From an uncultured Lachnospiraceae bacterium (GTDB lineage Bacteria; Bacillota; Clostridia; Lachnospirales; Lachnospiraceae), in the NCBI GenBank assembly GCA_949840915.1, contig CATKXY010000006.1, positions 53,526-117,525 on the forward strand: a stretch of 64,000 nt of DNA. The letters run 5' to 3'. Numbering within the stretch: the stretch's first letter is position 1; each line of letters begins with the position of its first letter. A program made the position numbers and the translations under genes. The notes below the pieces were generated by a model, which was given only the letters and a program-made list of their open reading frames with translations, ran no database searches and was not told where the DNA came from. This document shows positions 8,798 to 17,967 of this stretch, in pieces.

Positions 8798-10204
8798 TTA
8801 CAGGGTGATTCCCTTTTCTGCGCAGACTCTGTTCAGACATTCCACAATCTCCTCGTCTGTGAGCACAGTCACGCGGCCTCCTGCATATTCCTCGTCCACC
8901 CAGTTTTTCATCTCCCGGACCAGTTCACTGTTCTTCTCCACCTGTCTGTCATCCTTCAGCTTATAATAGGTGTTGATCCAATGGGCGATTCCGGCCAGCC
9001 CTGATGTGTTCGAGATCGCACACAATACCGGTCTGTTCAGAAACTTCTCTGTGTCAAATATATTATAAATCTCCTCATTTTTGAGCAGTCCGTCTGCATG
9101 GATGCCTGCTCTGGTCACATTAAAGTTCTTTCCTACAAAAGGAGTTCTCGAAGGCACCTTATAGCCGATCTCCTTCTCATAATACTCTGCCAGCTCCGTG
9201 ATGACTGTGGTGTCCATACCGTTCAGATCACCCTTGAGCTGCGCATACTCAAAGACCATAGCCTCCAGCGGCGTATTGCCGGTTCTCTCCCCGATGCCAA
9301 ACAGAGAAGTATTGATGCCGGAACAGCCATAAAGCCACGCCGTGGTAGAATTGACCACCGCCTTATAAAAATCATTATGTCCGTGCCACTCGATCAGCTC
9401 ATGCGGCACTCCTGCATGGGTGTGGATAGCATAGATGATACCCTGCACGCTTCTGGGGATAACTGCCCCGGGATAATTGACACCATAGCCCATAGTATCA
9501 CAGGCACGCACCTTGATCGGTATCTCATATTCCTTCATCAGTTTCATAAGCTCCAGACAAAACGGTACAACATAACCGTAAATATCCGCTCTGGTGATAT
9601 CCTCCAGATGGCACCTGGGACTGATTCCCTCCTCCAGGCACTCCCTGATCACGCTCAGGTAATGCTCCATAGCCTGCTTTCTGGTCATCTTCAGCTTCAG
9701 GAAAATATGATAATCCGAACAGCTCACCAGAATTCCGGTCTCCTTCATCCCGATCTCTTTTACCAGCTTGAAGTCCTCCTTGCTGGCACGGATCCAGCTT
9801 GTAACCTCAGGGAACTGATACCCTCGCTCCAGGCATTTATAGACGGCATCTCTGTCCTTCTTGCTGTAGAGAAAAAACTCACTGGCGCGGATCATGCCAC
9901 TCGGTCCGCCCAGTTTATGCAGATAGTCATATATCGTGACGATCTGCTCTGTGGAGTAGGGCGCTCTGGACTGTTGCCCGTCGCGGAAGGTCGTGTCTGT
10001 GATCCAGATATTCCTGGGCATATTATGGGGTACGATCCTGTCGTTAAAAGGGATCTTGGGAATCTCAGAATAGGGAAACATATTGCGGAAAACATTGGGT
10101 TTCTCCACATCGTCCAGAATATACATATGCTCCTCTATCTCCAGAAGATTATTCTTCTGATTCATCGTCACCGGACGATTTTGAAATGCAGCATTTTCTC
10201 TCAT
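8798..10204 (-). CDS. Probable (Re)-citrate synthase of the DRE-TIM metallolyase family
   Basis: Homologous to homocitrate and isopropylmalate synthases, with the family motif DTTFRDGQQS and the metal-binding HGHND in a TIM barrel, plus IHTHAGVPHELIEWHGHND. Proteins of this type beside icd in clostridia correspond to Re-citrate synthase (first shown in Clostridium kluyveri), which condenses acetyl-CoA and oxaloacetate. The co-operonic icd supports that over leucine or lysine biosynthesis; no leu or lys genes are near. The C-terminal LeuA allosteric domain is absent. I choose the ATG at 10204 (468 residues): it follows AGGATGGTG by 6 bases, and the earlier start at 10297 would lie upstream of the -10 element. 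Confidence 0.85.
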   Translation of the reverse strand: MRENAAFQNRPVTMNQKNNLLEIEEHMYILDDVEKPNVFRNMFPYSEIPKIPFNDRIVPHNMPRNIWITDTTFRDGQQSRAPYSTEQIVTIYDYLHKLGGPSGMIRASEFFLYSKKDRDAVYKCLERGYQFPEVTSWIRASKEDFKLVKEIGMKETGILVSCSDYHIFLKLKMTRKQAMEHYLSVIRECLEEGISPRCHLEDITRADIYGYVVPFCLELMKLMKEYEIPIKVRACDTMGYGVNYPGAVIPRSVQGIIYAIHTHAGVPHELIEWHGHNDFYKAVVNSTTAWLYGCSGINTSLFGIGERTGNTPLEAMVFEYAQLKGDLNGMDTTVITELAEYYEKEIGYKVPSRTPFVGKNFNVTRAGIHADGLLKNEEIYNIFDTEKFLNRPVLCAISNTSGLAGIAHWINTYYKLKDDRQVEKNSELVREMKNWVDEEYAGGRVTVLTDEEIVECLNRVCAEKGITL

Positions 10205-10272
10205 ATGCAGCACCATCCTCTCTGACGACCCTAAGCCGCCCTTCTCAGAAAACCATGTGCGGATACACAAAA

Positions 10273-10312
10273 ACATATCCTGCATAATTGTATACAATTA
10301 TGCAGGATATGT
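10273..10312. promoter_or_regulatory. Perfect 40-bp palindrome: GntR operator and possible terminator
   Basis: Every base from 10273 to 10312 pairs with its mirror position. The centre is ATTGTATACAAT, and TTGTATACAA is the kind of core bound by FadR-subfamily GntR proteins; one such regulator is encoded in the operon. Read on the minus strand, the palindrome can also fold as an 18-base-pair stem with a TATA loop followed by TTTTT. It begins 18 bases after the stop of the LRR gene, so it could also terminate the upstream surface-protein operon. Confidence 0.8.
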
Positions 10313-10315
10313 CAA
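10287..10315 (-). promoter_or_regulatory. Promoter of the Re-citrate synthase operon
   Basis: Minus strand TTGACA (10310-10315), a 17-base spacer and TACAAT (10287-10292). Transcription should start near 10280, giving a leader of about 75 bases. The whole spacer and the -10 box lie inside the palindrome at 10273-10312, so a bound regulator would exclude RNA polymerase. Confidence 0.85.
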
Positions 10316-10329
10316 TAGATTTACCAAAT

Positions 10330-11802
10330 TTATCTTACCTTCCAGATCATACACACGGAACCGCCTGCTAAAAGCATTGCCGCCATAATCCAGGTGAAAG
10401 GAAACGCTCCCCTCTCTGCTGCATGAACGGGCGCTCCATCCATAGCTCCGATCCTGATCTGCTCCTCCATCAGCATATCCTCAAATTTGTCGGAAAAATC
10501 TGTCCCCCCATAGCTGATCTGCTCCACGCTGCAGCCTGAGAACGCATTGTCGTCGATATACTGTACAGAGGCGGGAATACTGAGACTTTTGATCTCACCG
10601 TGATCGGCAAAGGCTTCCCCCGCAACGATCCGCACGCCTTCCGGAATCCGGACTGCGTCTGAGCTGCCCCGGTAAGCAAGCAAAACACCGCCGCTGATGA
10701 GAAAATCTCCCTCTGTTTTGTCTCTTCCGTTCAAAAAACTATCCATCCAAGCCGTGTGGGCAAAGGCCTTGGACTCCACAGACGTCACACTGTCCGGAAG
10801 TTGTACATCCTTCAGAAAATCACAATGATAAAAAGCCGCGTATTCAATGGCTTCCAATCCGTCAGGAAGTACGATATCCCGCAGGCCGCTTCTGGCATAT
10901 GCAAACCGCCCTATCTCCCGGACATCCGCAGATACGGTTTCCTCCGTGAAATCCATGTCGCGGTAGTGCATACGCTCGGATATTCTCCACGGAACCTCCG
11001 GCTCATTTGTGCCGCTATCCGTCCCGATCTGACTGGAACTGTCCAGCACCGGCAGATTAGAATTCTGCATCAGGATCACAGCCCTGTTTCCCACAACCTT
11101 GGTGCTGCCGAACACCTCGCCGATAATCTCCTGAGACAGATTGTTATCCCCCGACTGCACGCTGTCACCGGAGTACACACCGTCCGGAGGAGCGTCAGGA
11201 TCAACGGTCTCTTCCTGCGCCGGCTCTTTATAGACGCTTATATCCTTCTGTCTCTCATAGAAATCCTCGGCATAACCGTCTGCATAACTGCCCTCCTCGC
11301 AGTGAATGTTCAAAAGATAATCTCCCTCAAACGAATCCTCCCTGATGTCCGTCACCTCAGGCGGAATGGTAATATCCTCAAAGCTCTCACAGTAGGCGAA
11401 AGCCTGTATGCCGATACTCCGAATATTCTTGGGAATTGTCATGGTCTTCAGGCCGGTGCAGTTGATAAACGCAAAATCTCCTACAGATGTAAGTCCGCTG
11501 CCCAGCGTCACCGTTCTCAGATTCTCACAGCCCCAGAATGCATATGCATTGATCTGAGTCACGGAATTGGGCAGTATGACCTTCTCCACCACAGTGTTAC
11601 CCTCAAAAGCACTCTGGCCGATGACCTTCACTGTCTTGGGAACCGATACGGTTTTCTCCTTACCCTTATACTTAATAAGCTCCCCGTTTTTTATGGTAAA
11701 ATCGGAGGCAGATGTCTCCGCATCTGCCTCCGCCGCAGGAAGCAGCATAACGATAAGTGCCATAATAATCATGATTGCACCAAATAACCGTCTTTTTCTC
11801 AT
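10330..11802 (-). CDS. BspA-type leucine-rich-repeat surface protein, membrane anchored
   Basis: 490 residues. An N-terminal signal peptide (RKRRLFGAIMIIMALIVMLL, ending near ADAETSA) is followed by two blocks of LRR_5 (BspA/TpLRR) repeats, such as SVGDFAFINCTGLKTMTIPK and AIEYAAFYHCDFLKDVQLPD, separated by a charged linker around residues 195-285. The C-terminus has one hydrophobic helix (FTWIMAAMLLAGGSVCMIW) and a KVR tail, but no LPXTG-like motif, so it is probably held by this helix rather than by sortase. The ATG at 11802 has AGAGGA 9 bases upstream. It lies 13 bases downstream of the giant LRR gene. The binding target is unknown. Confidence 0.9.
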   Translation of the reverse strand: MRKRRLFGAIMIIMALIVMLLPAAEADAETSASDFTIKNGELIKYKGKEKTVSVPKTVKVIGQSAFEGNTVVEKVILPNSVTQINAYAFWGCENLRTVTLGSGLTSVGDFAFINCTGLKTMTIPKNIRSIGIQAFAYCESFEDITIPPEVTDIREDSFEGDYLLNIHCEEGSYADGYAEDFYERQKDISVYKEPAQEETVDPDAPPDGVYSGDSVQSGDNNLSQEIIGEVFGSTKVVGNRAVILMQNSNLPVLDSSSQIGTDSGTNEPEVPWRISERMHYRDMDFTEETVSADVREIGRFAYARSGLRDIVLPDGLEAIEYAAFYHCDFLKDVQLPDSVTSVESKAFAHTAWMDSFLNGRDKTEGDFLISGGVLLAYRGSSDAVRIPEGVRIVAGEAFADHGEIKSLSIPASVQYIDDNAFSGCSVEQISYGGTDFSDKFEDMLMEEQIRIGAMDGAPVHAAERGAFPFTWIMAAMLLAGGSVCMIWKVR

Positions 11803-11815
11803 GCTTTGTCTTCCT

Positions 11816-14800
11816 CTACGCAACCTTTACTTTCTGTAAAGCACGCTTATCTTTCTTCATAAAGAGTACTACTGCCACACATGCCAGACCAATGGACAAA
11901 AACCACTTGGGATGTATTCCGTCCCCGGTCTTAGGCGTATTATCCGTCACGATACCCGCAGACAGATTATTTGTCTCCACATAGATGACATAGGGTGAGA
12001 AATGCTCTGCCGTAAAGGTCACACATGCCACCTTGTCAATTGTAGTAAATTTGGCTGAAAGCTTATCCAGTTTATCATTTACCACACCTGCCACCTTATT
12101 GTTTCCTGCGTAAGTGATCAGCGAATCCGGCAGGGGAAGCGTAATGGTGACCGTCAATCCTGTGGTGTCCGTAATCTTTTTGGTTCCCGTGGAATCATAC
12201 AGACTGATGTCCATAGGGAAGTACTTGATATTGCTGATGTCTCCATACTCAGCCTGCAGTGCTTTCAAAGCTGCCTCCGCAGCCGCGCTGCTCTCGGTGA
12301 TCTTGACCGTAAAGTTATCGGATGAACCTCTCACCGTCGCGGAAACCACACCCGTGTTGGAGAGACCGTTCTTATCGATTACCACCGTAGTCCCGTTGCT
12401 CACCGAACCGGAACCCGTGTTGGGCCGGGAATTGTTATTGTTGGTATTGCCGCTCACTGTGGAGGAACCGGACTTGGCTTTATAATGTGCCGTCACGGTT
12501 ACATTCTTGCTGGGCATGGTAACTACCGTCGCCGACAATGCCGTGCTGGCGATCTTGGTATCCGAAGGATCAATGGTCCAGTGGCTGAACTCCTGTCCGT
12601 TCGCCGGATCATTTGCTATAATAACGGGCTGCGAGCCTGCCACATAGCTGCCGGAACCGCTGCCGCTTCTCACAGTCAGCACATAGAGCTTGGTGTTCGG
12701 CAGATCCCCGCCCGAGACATCCCAGCCAGGCCTGTTGGGCTTATCCGGGTTGTCGGGCTTATCAGGATTATCCGGATTGTCCGGATTATCAGGATCGTCC
12801 GGGTTACCGCTGGTGGATACATAATGCGCCCAGATATCCGTATCCTTTGTGATCTTAAGATTAGCAAAAACAATCGGTTTCTCGGTCACTCCCGGGATTC
12901 TCCACTCGGAGAACTTATAACCCGTAATATCGGGCGGCTTCACCTCAATGGGTGCCGCACCCGGCTCGACAAGCTGCTTGCTGAATATCTCATTGCTCAC
13001 ATCAGATATAAACTGAACCACATATCTGTTGTCTACAGCCTCAAACTTCGCATAGAAATTAGTCGGCTGTGTGATGGGTGCCGTCACGTCTCCGATCCAG
13101 CCCATGAACACATAACCTTCCTTTACGGGATCAGGAGGAAGTTCCACTTTCTGACCGATGGTCACACTGCGGGTGTAAAGCACGGTGGTCTGATCGTCGT
13201 CATAGAAAGTAACGGTCACCTTCTTGGCATCGGGATCCTCCGTCTCATACATGGCAGTAATGATCAGATCCTCCTTCACGCCTCTGTAGTCCTTGTTCCA
13301 GCCGATAAAATCATAGCCTTCCCTCACGGGGTCTGCGGGAGGCGTGGCATCCTGTCCCTGTACCACATACTCTACCTTCAGCTCAGTGCCGTCCCAATCC
13401 TGGAACACCACTTTATAAGAAACCTCAACACCGTTGGGATCCGTCTCAAAACCGTAGGTAACGGCATACTCATAAGCCAGACTCTCGTCATTACATACAA
13501 ACACCAGTCCGTTGGGCCTGTTGGGACCGGAGGTATCCACTGCATCCGTGCGGAATACAGTGTTCAGATTGGGTACCGTAAGCCTCTGCATATTGACGCA
13601 TCCGGTAAATGCTCCGCTCTCCACCGATCTCACAGAGTTCGGGAGAATCACCTGTATGAGCTTATCGCAGTCTGCAAAAGCTCTCTCCGGGATCCTTGCA
13701 ACCTCGGTGCTGCTCAGATCTACAAACGCAACCTTCGTATTCGCAAAGGCCTCCTCCGCAATCTCCTTCACACCGGACACCTCCGTAGCAGTAACGCTGG
13801 AGGAAGCACGCCCTTCAAGATATTCAACAATACCATATTTGCTGCCTGAAGTATCCAGACGATAAATGATGGAATTGTCGCAGGTAAAATACTCACTGCC
13901 CTGGAAATTTACATTGGAAAGCTTTTCACAGCCGGTAAAGGGAATCTTTCCCATCTGCGTCACCGTGGTGGGAAGCGTCACATTCTGCAGACGCGTACAA
14001 CCCTTAAAAGCATAATCTCCGATGGTCTCCGTATCTCCGAACAACTCTATCCGGCCAAATGTGATACAGTTCGCAAAGCATCCTGTATCCTCGCCGTCAT
14101 CGGGATCCTCATCTCCCACTACTTCCTTCAATCCGTAAGCCGTCAGCGTCTTAAAATGGGACCCGTCATCCCCGGCAAAATAGCCGGACGCCGCCTCGCC
14201 GCTGTCCACTTCTTTCTCCTTGAACAGTCCGGCCCGAATACCCTCGATACCATAGGGCAGATTGATATTCATAACCGCATTCCAGATTTCCTCCTCATAA
14301 GAGGTGGCATTACCCGGATTGTTATCCAGCGCAAATTTGTCATACGCACCGCTCATAGCTTCCATATACTTGTCATTCATCTCTGAATCGATATGGGAGT
14401 ATACCGTCTGCACAACGGAATTGCTGGGAGTCAGCAAATCCTTCAGGGTCAGATAATCCATCAGCTCATTTTTGCCGGTCTTGGGATTATGCTGTACCGT
14501 GAGACAGCTGGGCCATCCGCTGAAATAAGTAATATACGTCTCCTGCTGATCCCCTACACTGATCCTGTTGGCAGCCGCCATCGCATAGCGGAAGGGCTCC
14601 GACTCCGTCGAGACAGGTCCTACAAATGTCAGCTTGGGCTCTCTGGGAAGACTCGGAGAGGTACACCATGACTGATGGCTGACTCTCTGTGTCTGGAAAG
14701 CTCCGTCCGCAATCCGCAGATTCGTAGGATTCTCAAACAGCACATACTCCAGCTGATGGCAGCCCGAAAATGCATCCGTCTCAATGGACTGCACGGTAGC

Positions 14801-16525
14801 GGGTATCTTAAGCTGCTGCAGGCAGCACTGATTCTGGAACACACCGTTTCCGATGGTGGCGATATAATACGGACCGATATATTCCGGCAGATTGATCGTC
14901 GTAATTCTGTCATCGAGCTTGGTGCTGATGAGCACATTTGCATTGTTTACACGATAAGTAGCCTTCTGCCCGGTTCCCGCCTCCACGGTGAGCTCATAAA
15001 TATTCTCTCTCTCCAGCGTTCCCTCGGACAGATAACTGAAAGCAAAGTAATTGTCTCTGGCCGTATTGTGCAGCACCGAAGGATTATCTTCCCTGGAAGG
15101 CCCCTCGAAATAGAATGTTCCATGGATATCTGCACTCTGGGTATACTGAGTCCTGAATTCCTCATATCCGAATGTCTGCTTAAAGCCTTCCGTGATATTC
15201 GTGCCCTTGTTGCTCACGGCAATATACTGCAGAGACAGACATCCCTCGAAATTGCTGATATCCACATCCTCCTCCAGACTTCCCGGGAAGGTCACGGACT
15301 CCAGCTTATTACAATTCATAAACATTTCGCAGCCCAAAAGTCTCAGCGAGGGATTGCCGCCGCCACGCAGGTCAATGGCCTTCAGACCGCTGGTGTCGCC
15401 CGCACAGCCCTTAAAGGCGGCATCACCGATGATCTTCACGTTGTGAGGTATGGTGATGAATGTCAGCGCCTGACAGTTTTCAAAGGCATGCGCGCCGATG
15501 ACATCCAGTCTCATGTCCGGATCCAGCGTAGCCGTAGTCATATTATTGCAGCCCGCAAACGAATAGTTTCCGATATAACCCAACAGACTGTTCAGAGTGA
15601 TGGCACGCAAACTGCTGCAGCCGTAAAATGCATAGTTACCGATACCGTAGAGATCCGCACCAATTCTCAAGGTATGGACATTACTGATGTTACCGAAAAT
15701 TCTGCTGGAAGAGTTCGTCTTGCCCTTGATGACATAATCTCCGGTAGCCCCGTCCAGCTCTGCATAATGATTGCCTATATAGCGTACCTGTGCATTCTTG
15801 ATACGCATCTTACTGTCCTTGTTGGTGCCGGCTCCTATCGTGTCTCCTACCCGGATGGGTACCGCCACGCCGTCGGGCTTTGAATCAACCGTATTGTAAT
15901 AATACAGATCATCGTCGTTGAGCTCACCCCACTTATCATAATCACTGTAATAACAGGGCTGATAAACCGCAGGTATCACCGTATCTCCGTCTGAGGTAGT
16001 GATGATCTCCTCAGGACTCTGCTCATAAAACAGATAGCCGCCGTCCTTACTCACCGCCACAAAGCTGTAGCTTCCGTCTGTGGTGGCATAGTTCAGATAA
16101 GCGTCCAGAGACTTGGGAATCGTCAGCACACCATTCGCCAGCGTTCCGCTGAGCTGAGCCGCATTCTCGGAAAATCCCACGATGACCGCCACTCTGTCGT
16201 CTCCCGTCGGCAGGCCTGCCGGAGATGCGTAGGCAAACTGGAAACCGTTTCCGGAGTTGTAAATCTTACCGCCCGTATAATTCGCCAGCAGATCGGGAAT
16301 GACATTGTTGCTGTTCAAATCCTTTGCCCACTGCTCCACATCGTCCTCATCCAGCTTGGTATATACCACAGGATCGTCGGCAGCGACCTGCTTTAATCCC
16401 TCCACGGGGATCGTCGCAATCAGGATCGCGGATATCAGGCAGATGGTCCCCAGCGTCTTTCTGACTGTCTTTTTAAGCCTTCTGCCTTTTTTCTTATGCT
16501 CTTTTGCTTTCAGTTCCTTTGCCAT
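11816..16525 (-). CDS. Giant LRR/InlB-repeat surface protein with TPKTG sorting signal
   Basis: 1569 residues. An N-terminal signal region (basic, then TICLISAILIATIPVEG) is followed by many LRR_5 (BspA-type) repeats over roughly residues 230-1040. Next come three InlB B-repeat (Flg_new) modules, each with a GYxFxGW-like core (GYDFIGWNKD, GYVFMGWIGD, GYKFSEW), a linker of Asn-Pro-Asp/Lys repeats, another divergent B-repeat, and a Ser/Asn-rich stretch. The C-terminus is a cell-wall sorting signal: TPKTG (about residues 1530-1534), a hydrophobic helix and a KKDKR tail. The ATG at 16525 has AAAGGAG upstream, overlapping the end of the sortase gene. Adjacent class B sortase is the likely anchoring enzyme. 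Probable adhesin; ligand unknown. Confidence 0.92.
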   Translation of the reverse strand: MAKELKAKEHKKKGRRLKKTVRKTLGTICLISAILIATIPVEGLKQVAADDPVVYTKLDEDDVEQWAKDLNSNNVIPDLLANYTGGKIYNSGNGFQFAYASPAGLPTGDDRVAVIVGFSENAAQLSGTLANGVLTIPKSLDAYLNYATTDGSYSFVAVSKDGGYLFYEQSPEEIITTSDGDTVIPAVYQPCYYSDYDKWGELNDDDLYYYNTVDSKPDGVAVPIRVGDTIGAGTNKDSKMRIKNAQVRYIGNHYAELDGATGDYVIKGKTNSSSRIFGNISNVHTLRIGADLYGIGNYAFYGCSSLRAITLNSLLGYIGNYSFAGCNNMTTATLDPDMRLDVIGAHAFENCQALTFITIPHNVKIIGDAAFKGCAGDTSGLKAIDLRGGGNPSLRLLGCEMFMNCNKLESVTFPGSLEEDVDISNFEGCLSLQYIAVSNKGTNITEGFKQTFGYEEFRTQYTQSADIHGTFYFEGPSREDNPSVLHNTARDNYFAFSYLSEGTLERENIYELTVEAGTGQKATYRVNNANVLISTKLDDRITTINLPEYIGPYYIATIGNGVFQNQCCLQQLKIPATVQSIETDAFSGCHQLEYVLFENPTNLRIADGAFQTQRVSHQSWCTSPSLPREPKLTFVGPVSTESEPFRYAMAAANRISVGDQQETYITYFSGWPSCLTVQHNPKTGKNELMDYLTLKDLLTPSNSVVQTVYSHIDSEMNDKYMEAMSGAYDKFALDNNPGNATSYEEEIWNAVMNINLPYGIEGIRAGLFKEKEVDSGEAASGYFAGDDGSHFKTLTAYGLKEVVGDEDPDDGEDTGCFANCITFGRIELFGDTETIGDYAFKGCTRLQNVTLPTTVTQMGKIPFTGCEKLSNVNFQGSEYFTCDNSIIYRLDTSGSKYGIVEYLEGRASSSVTATEVSGVKEIAEEAFANTKVAFVDLSSTEVARIPERAFADCDKLIQVILPNSVRSVESGAFTGCVNMQRLTVPNLNTVFRTDAVDTSGPNRPNGLVFVCNDESLAYEYAVTYGFETDPNGVEVSYKVVFQDWDGTELKVEYVVQGQDATPPADPVREGYDFIGWNKDYRGVKEDLIITAMYETEDPDAKKVTVTFYDDDQTTVLYTRSVTIGQKVELPPDPVKEGYVFMGWIGDVTAPITQPTNFYAKFEAVDNRYVVQFISDVSNEIFSKQLVEPGAAPIEVKPPDITGYKFSEWRIPGVTEKPIVFANLKITKDTDIWAHYVSTSGNPDDPDNPDNPDNPDKPDNPDKPNRPGWDVSGGDLPNTKLYVLTVRSGSGSGSYVAGSQPVIIANDPANGQEFSHWTIDPSDTKIASTALSATVVTMPSKNVTVTAHYKAKSGSSTVSGNTNNNNSRPNTGSGSVSNGTTVVIDKNGLSNTGVVSATVRGSSDNFTVKITESSAAAEAALKALQAEYGDISNIKYFPMDISLYDSTGTKKITDTTGLTVTITLPLPDSLITYAGNNKVAGVVNDKLDKLSAKFTTIDKVACVTFTAEHFSPYVIYVETNNLSAGIVTDNTPKTGDGIHPKWFLSIGLACVAVVLFMKKDKRALQKVKVA

Positions 16526-16529
16526 CTCT

Positions 16530-17723
16530 CTACTCCTTTTCTGATACCTTCTTGGCCACCACCACAAAGCGGCCGTTCTTTTCCTGATAATCACAGGTGG
16601 AAAGCGTCAACAGCCTATCTCCGTAACTGGCGGTAACTCCCGTGTCATACAGGGAGATCGCCGCCATCTCACTCATATTGGAATCAAACTCTGCCTCGCT
16701 CACAGCGTCAATAAACTGATAATACTTGAAAACCACTTCTTCCGCACTGTAGACCCGAGAGCGGAACACATACATGATCTCATAGATACCCTTCTCGTAA
16801 ATAGTGTCGAAATCTATATACTTATGCTTCTTATAATACTCCTCATTGCTGTATTTGTCCAGTCCGCCGAACATCTTTCCGCTCTTCATGTGATGTCCGT
16901 ACAAGATCAGATTTGTGCTGGGTTTCAGCACGTCACAATCCTTATCCATAAAAATGGAACCGTTTTTATCGTACTCCTGATTCAGATTGTGGTCGAGATA
17001 GTACTCGTTGTTCGTCGTCTGCATTACAGGGTAATCTATATTTGTATCGTCAATTTTTACCCATCCGATTAGTCTTTTGTTCTTAATTACCAAATTTTTA
17101 TATTCGTCCAGAACTTCGGGAATCTCCCGCTCTCCCTCTTCCGTATAATGTATCAGCACATCCGTGCCGGACTGCTCTCCCGCGGACGCAATAGGCGCCT
17201 TCTCTTTCAGAGCTGCGAGCCTGTTGTAATCTCTCTCTGTCCGCTGATAATAATAGAGATATACCGCAAAATATCCGAGACAAACCAAAGCCACTGCCGC
17301 ACACACCAGCACCGTCCATTTCCTGCGCCGCTCCTGGCTGAGCAGCTCTGCCTGTACGGCCTCCTCCGACACCTGCATGGCCGCAGCAGGCTGTCCCTGC
17401 TTCTTCCCTGTAAGTTTCCGGTCAGTCCTTCCGGCTCTGCTGTCCGGCTTTCCTTTTTCTCTTCCTGCCCTGCCCCGGCCGCCCGCTTGGCCAGTCTGTT
17501 TGATCCGCTCCGAGAGCTCATCCTCAAAATCCTGTCCCAGCAGGGTATAGAATTTATATTTTCCATTGTGGACATCGTCCCGCAGCTGCTGTAATTCGGC
17601 TCCCGTATACCCGGCAGACTCCCTTCGGAGCCTGTCGATGGTCTCTTTGTCACGCAGAGCCTTTCTGTAATCCGCCTCCGTGCGGAAGCTGCGCTCCTCC
17701 ACTGTATATTCGTTCTGCGCCAT
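16530..17723 (-). CDS. srtB: Class B sortase with long cytoplasmic N-terminus
   Basis: Transpeptidase that links sorted proteins to the cell wall. The C-terminal domain shows the SrtB catalytic set: His in LILYGHHMKSG, Cys in LTLSTCDYQ and Arg in GRFVVVAKK. One membrane helix (about residues 137-158 of this form) is preceded by some 130 charged, mostly hydrophilic residues including a Gly/Arg/Lys-rich stretch. That cytoplasmic extension is much longer than in characterised SrtB. The start is uncertain: the ATG at 17744 lacks a ribosome site, whereas this one (MAQNEYTV) has CAGGGATGG upstream. It is immediately upstream of the giant LRR gene, which carries a TPKTG signal, so the two form an enzyme-substrate pair. 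Confidence 0.92.
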   Translation of the reverse strand: MAQNEYTVEERSFRTEADYRKALRDKETIDRLRRESAGYTGAELQQLRDDVHNGKYKFYTLLGQDFEDELSERIKQTGQAGGRGRAGREKGKPDSRAGRTDRKLTGKKQGQPAAAMQVSEEAVQAELLSQERRRKWTVLVCAAVALVCLGYFAVYLYYYQRTERDYNRLAALKEKAPIASAGEQSGTDVLIHYTEEGEREIPEVLDEYKNLVIKNKRLIGWVKIDDTNIDYPVMQTTNNEYYLDHNLNQEYDKNGSIFMDKDCDVLKPSTNLILYGHHMKSGKMFGGLDKYSNEEYYKKHKYIDFDTIYEKGIYEIMYVFRSRVYSAEEVVFKYYQFIDAVSEAEFDSNMSEMAAISLYDTGVTASYGDRLLTLSTCDYQEKNGRFVVVAKKVSEKE

Positions 17724-17762
17724 CCTGCCATCCCTGTTTTGCATAAAATTCTTGTCATCTTT

Positions 17763-17790
17763 ATTTTACTATATCTCGGAATTTATGCAA
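17763..17790 (-). promoter_or_regulatory. Putative promoter of the sortase-LRR operon
   Basis: Minus strand TTGCAT (17785-17790), a 16-base spacer and TAAAAT (17763-17768). The -35 is imperfect. Transcription would start about 10 bases before the ATG at 17744, which is another reason to prefer the ATG at 17723. Confidence 0.5.
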
Positions 17791-17901
17791 GTGTTTTTCT
17801 ATATCCTGTGTCGATAATTGTTTTTGGGAATATTGGGAATATATGGACATGTATAGCGATATCCGTTCTGATATCATTTTGCAAAATCTCCGGAAAGCAA
17901 G

Positions 17902-17930
17902 AAACATTGACAGGCCGCCACGCATACAAT
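17902..17930 (+). promoter_or_regulatory. Sigma-E-like sporulation promoter
   Basis: AAACATT (17902-17908), a 14-base spacer and CATACAAT (17923-17930). The -10 fits the Bacillus subtilis sigma-E consensus CATACAnT fully, and the -35 matches KMATATT at 5 of 7 positions. The region between the sortase gene and the Cys-rich gene (17745-17967) otherwise holds only the divergent sortase promoter. Confidence 0.6.
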
Positions 17931-17967
17931 ACACCATAAATAAAACTCTATTTTGGAGGCAACAATC

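Noticed and set aside
12485..13849. Plus-strand open frame of 454 codons opposite the giant LRR gene
   Set aside because: Antisense shadow of a long gene; composition rich in Ile, Arg and His, no ribosome site and no recognisable domain.
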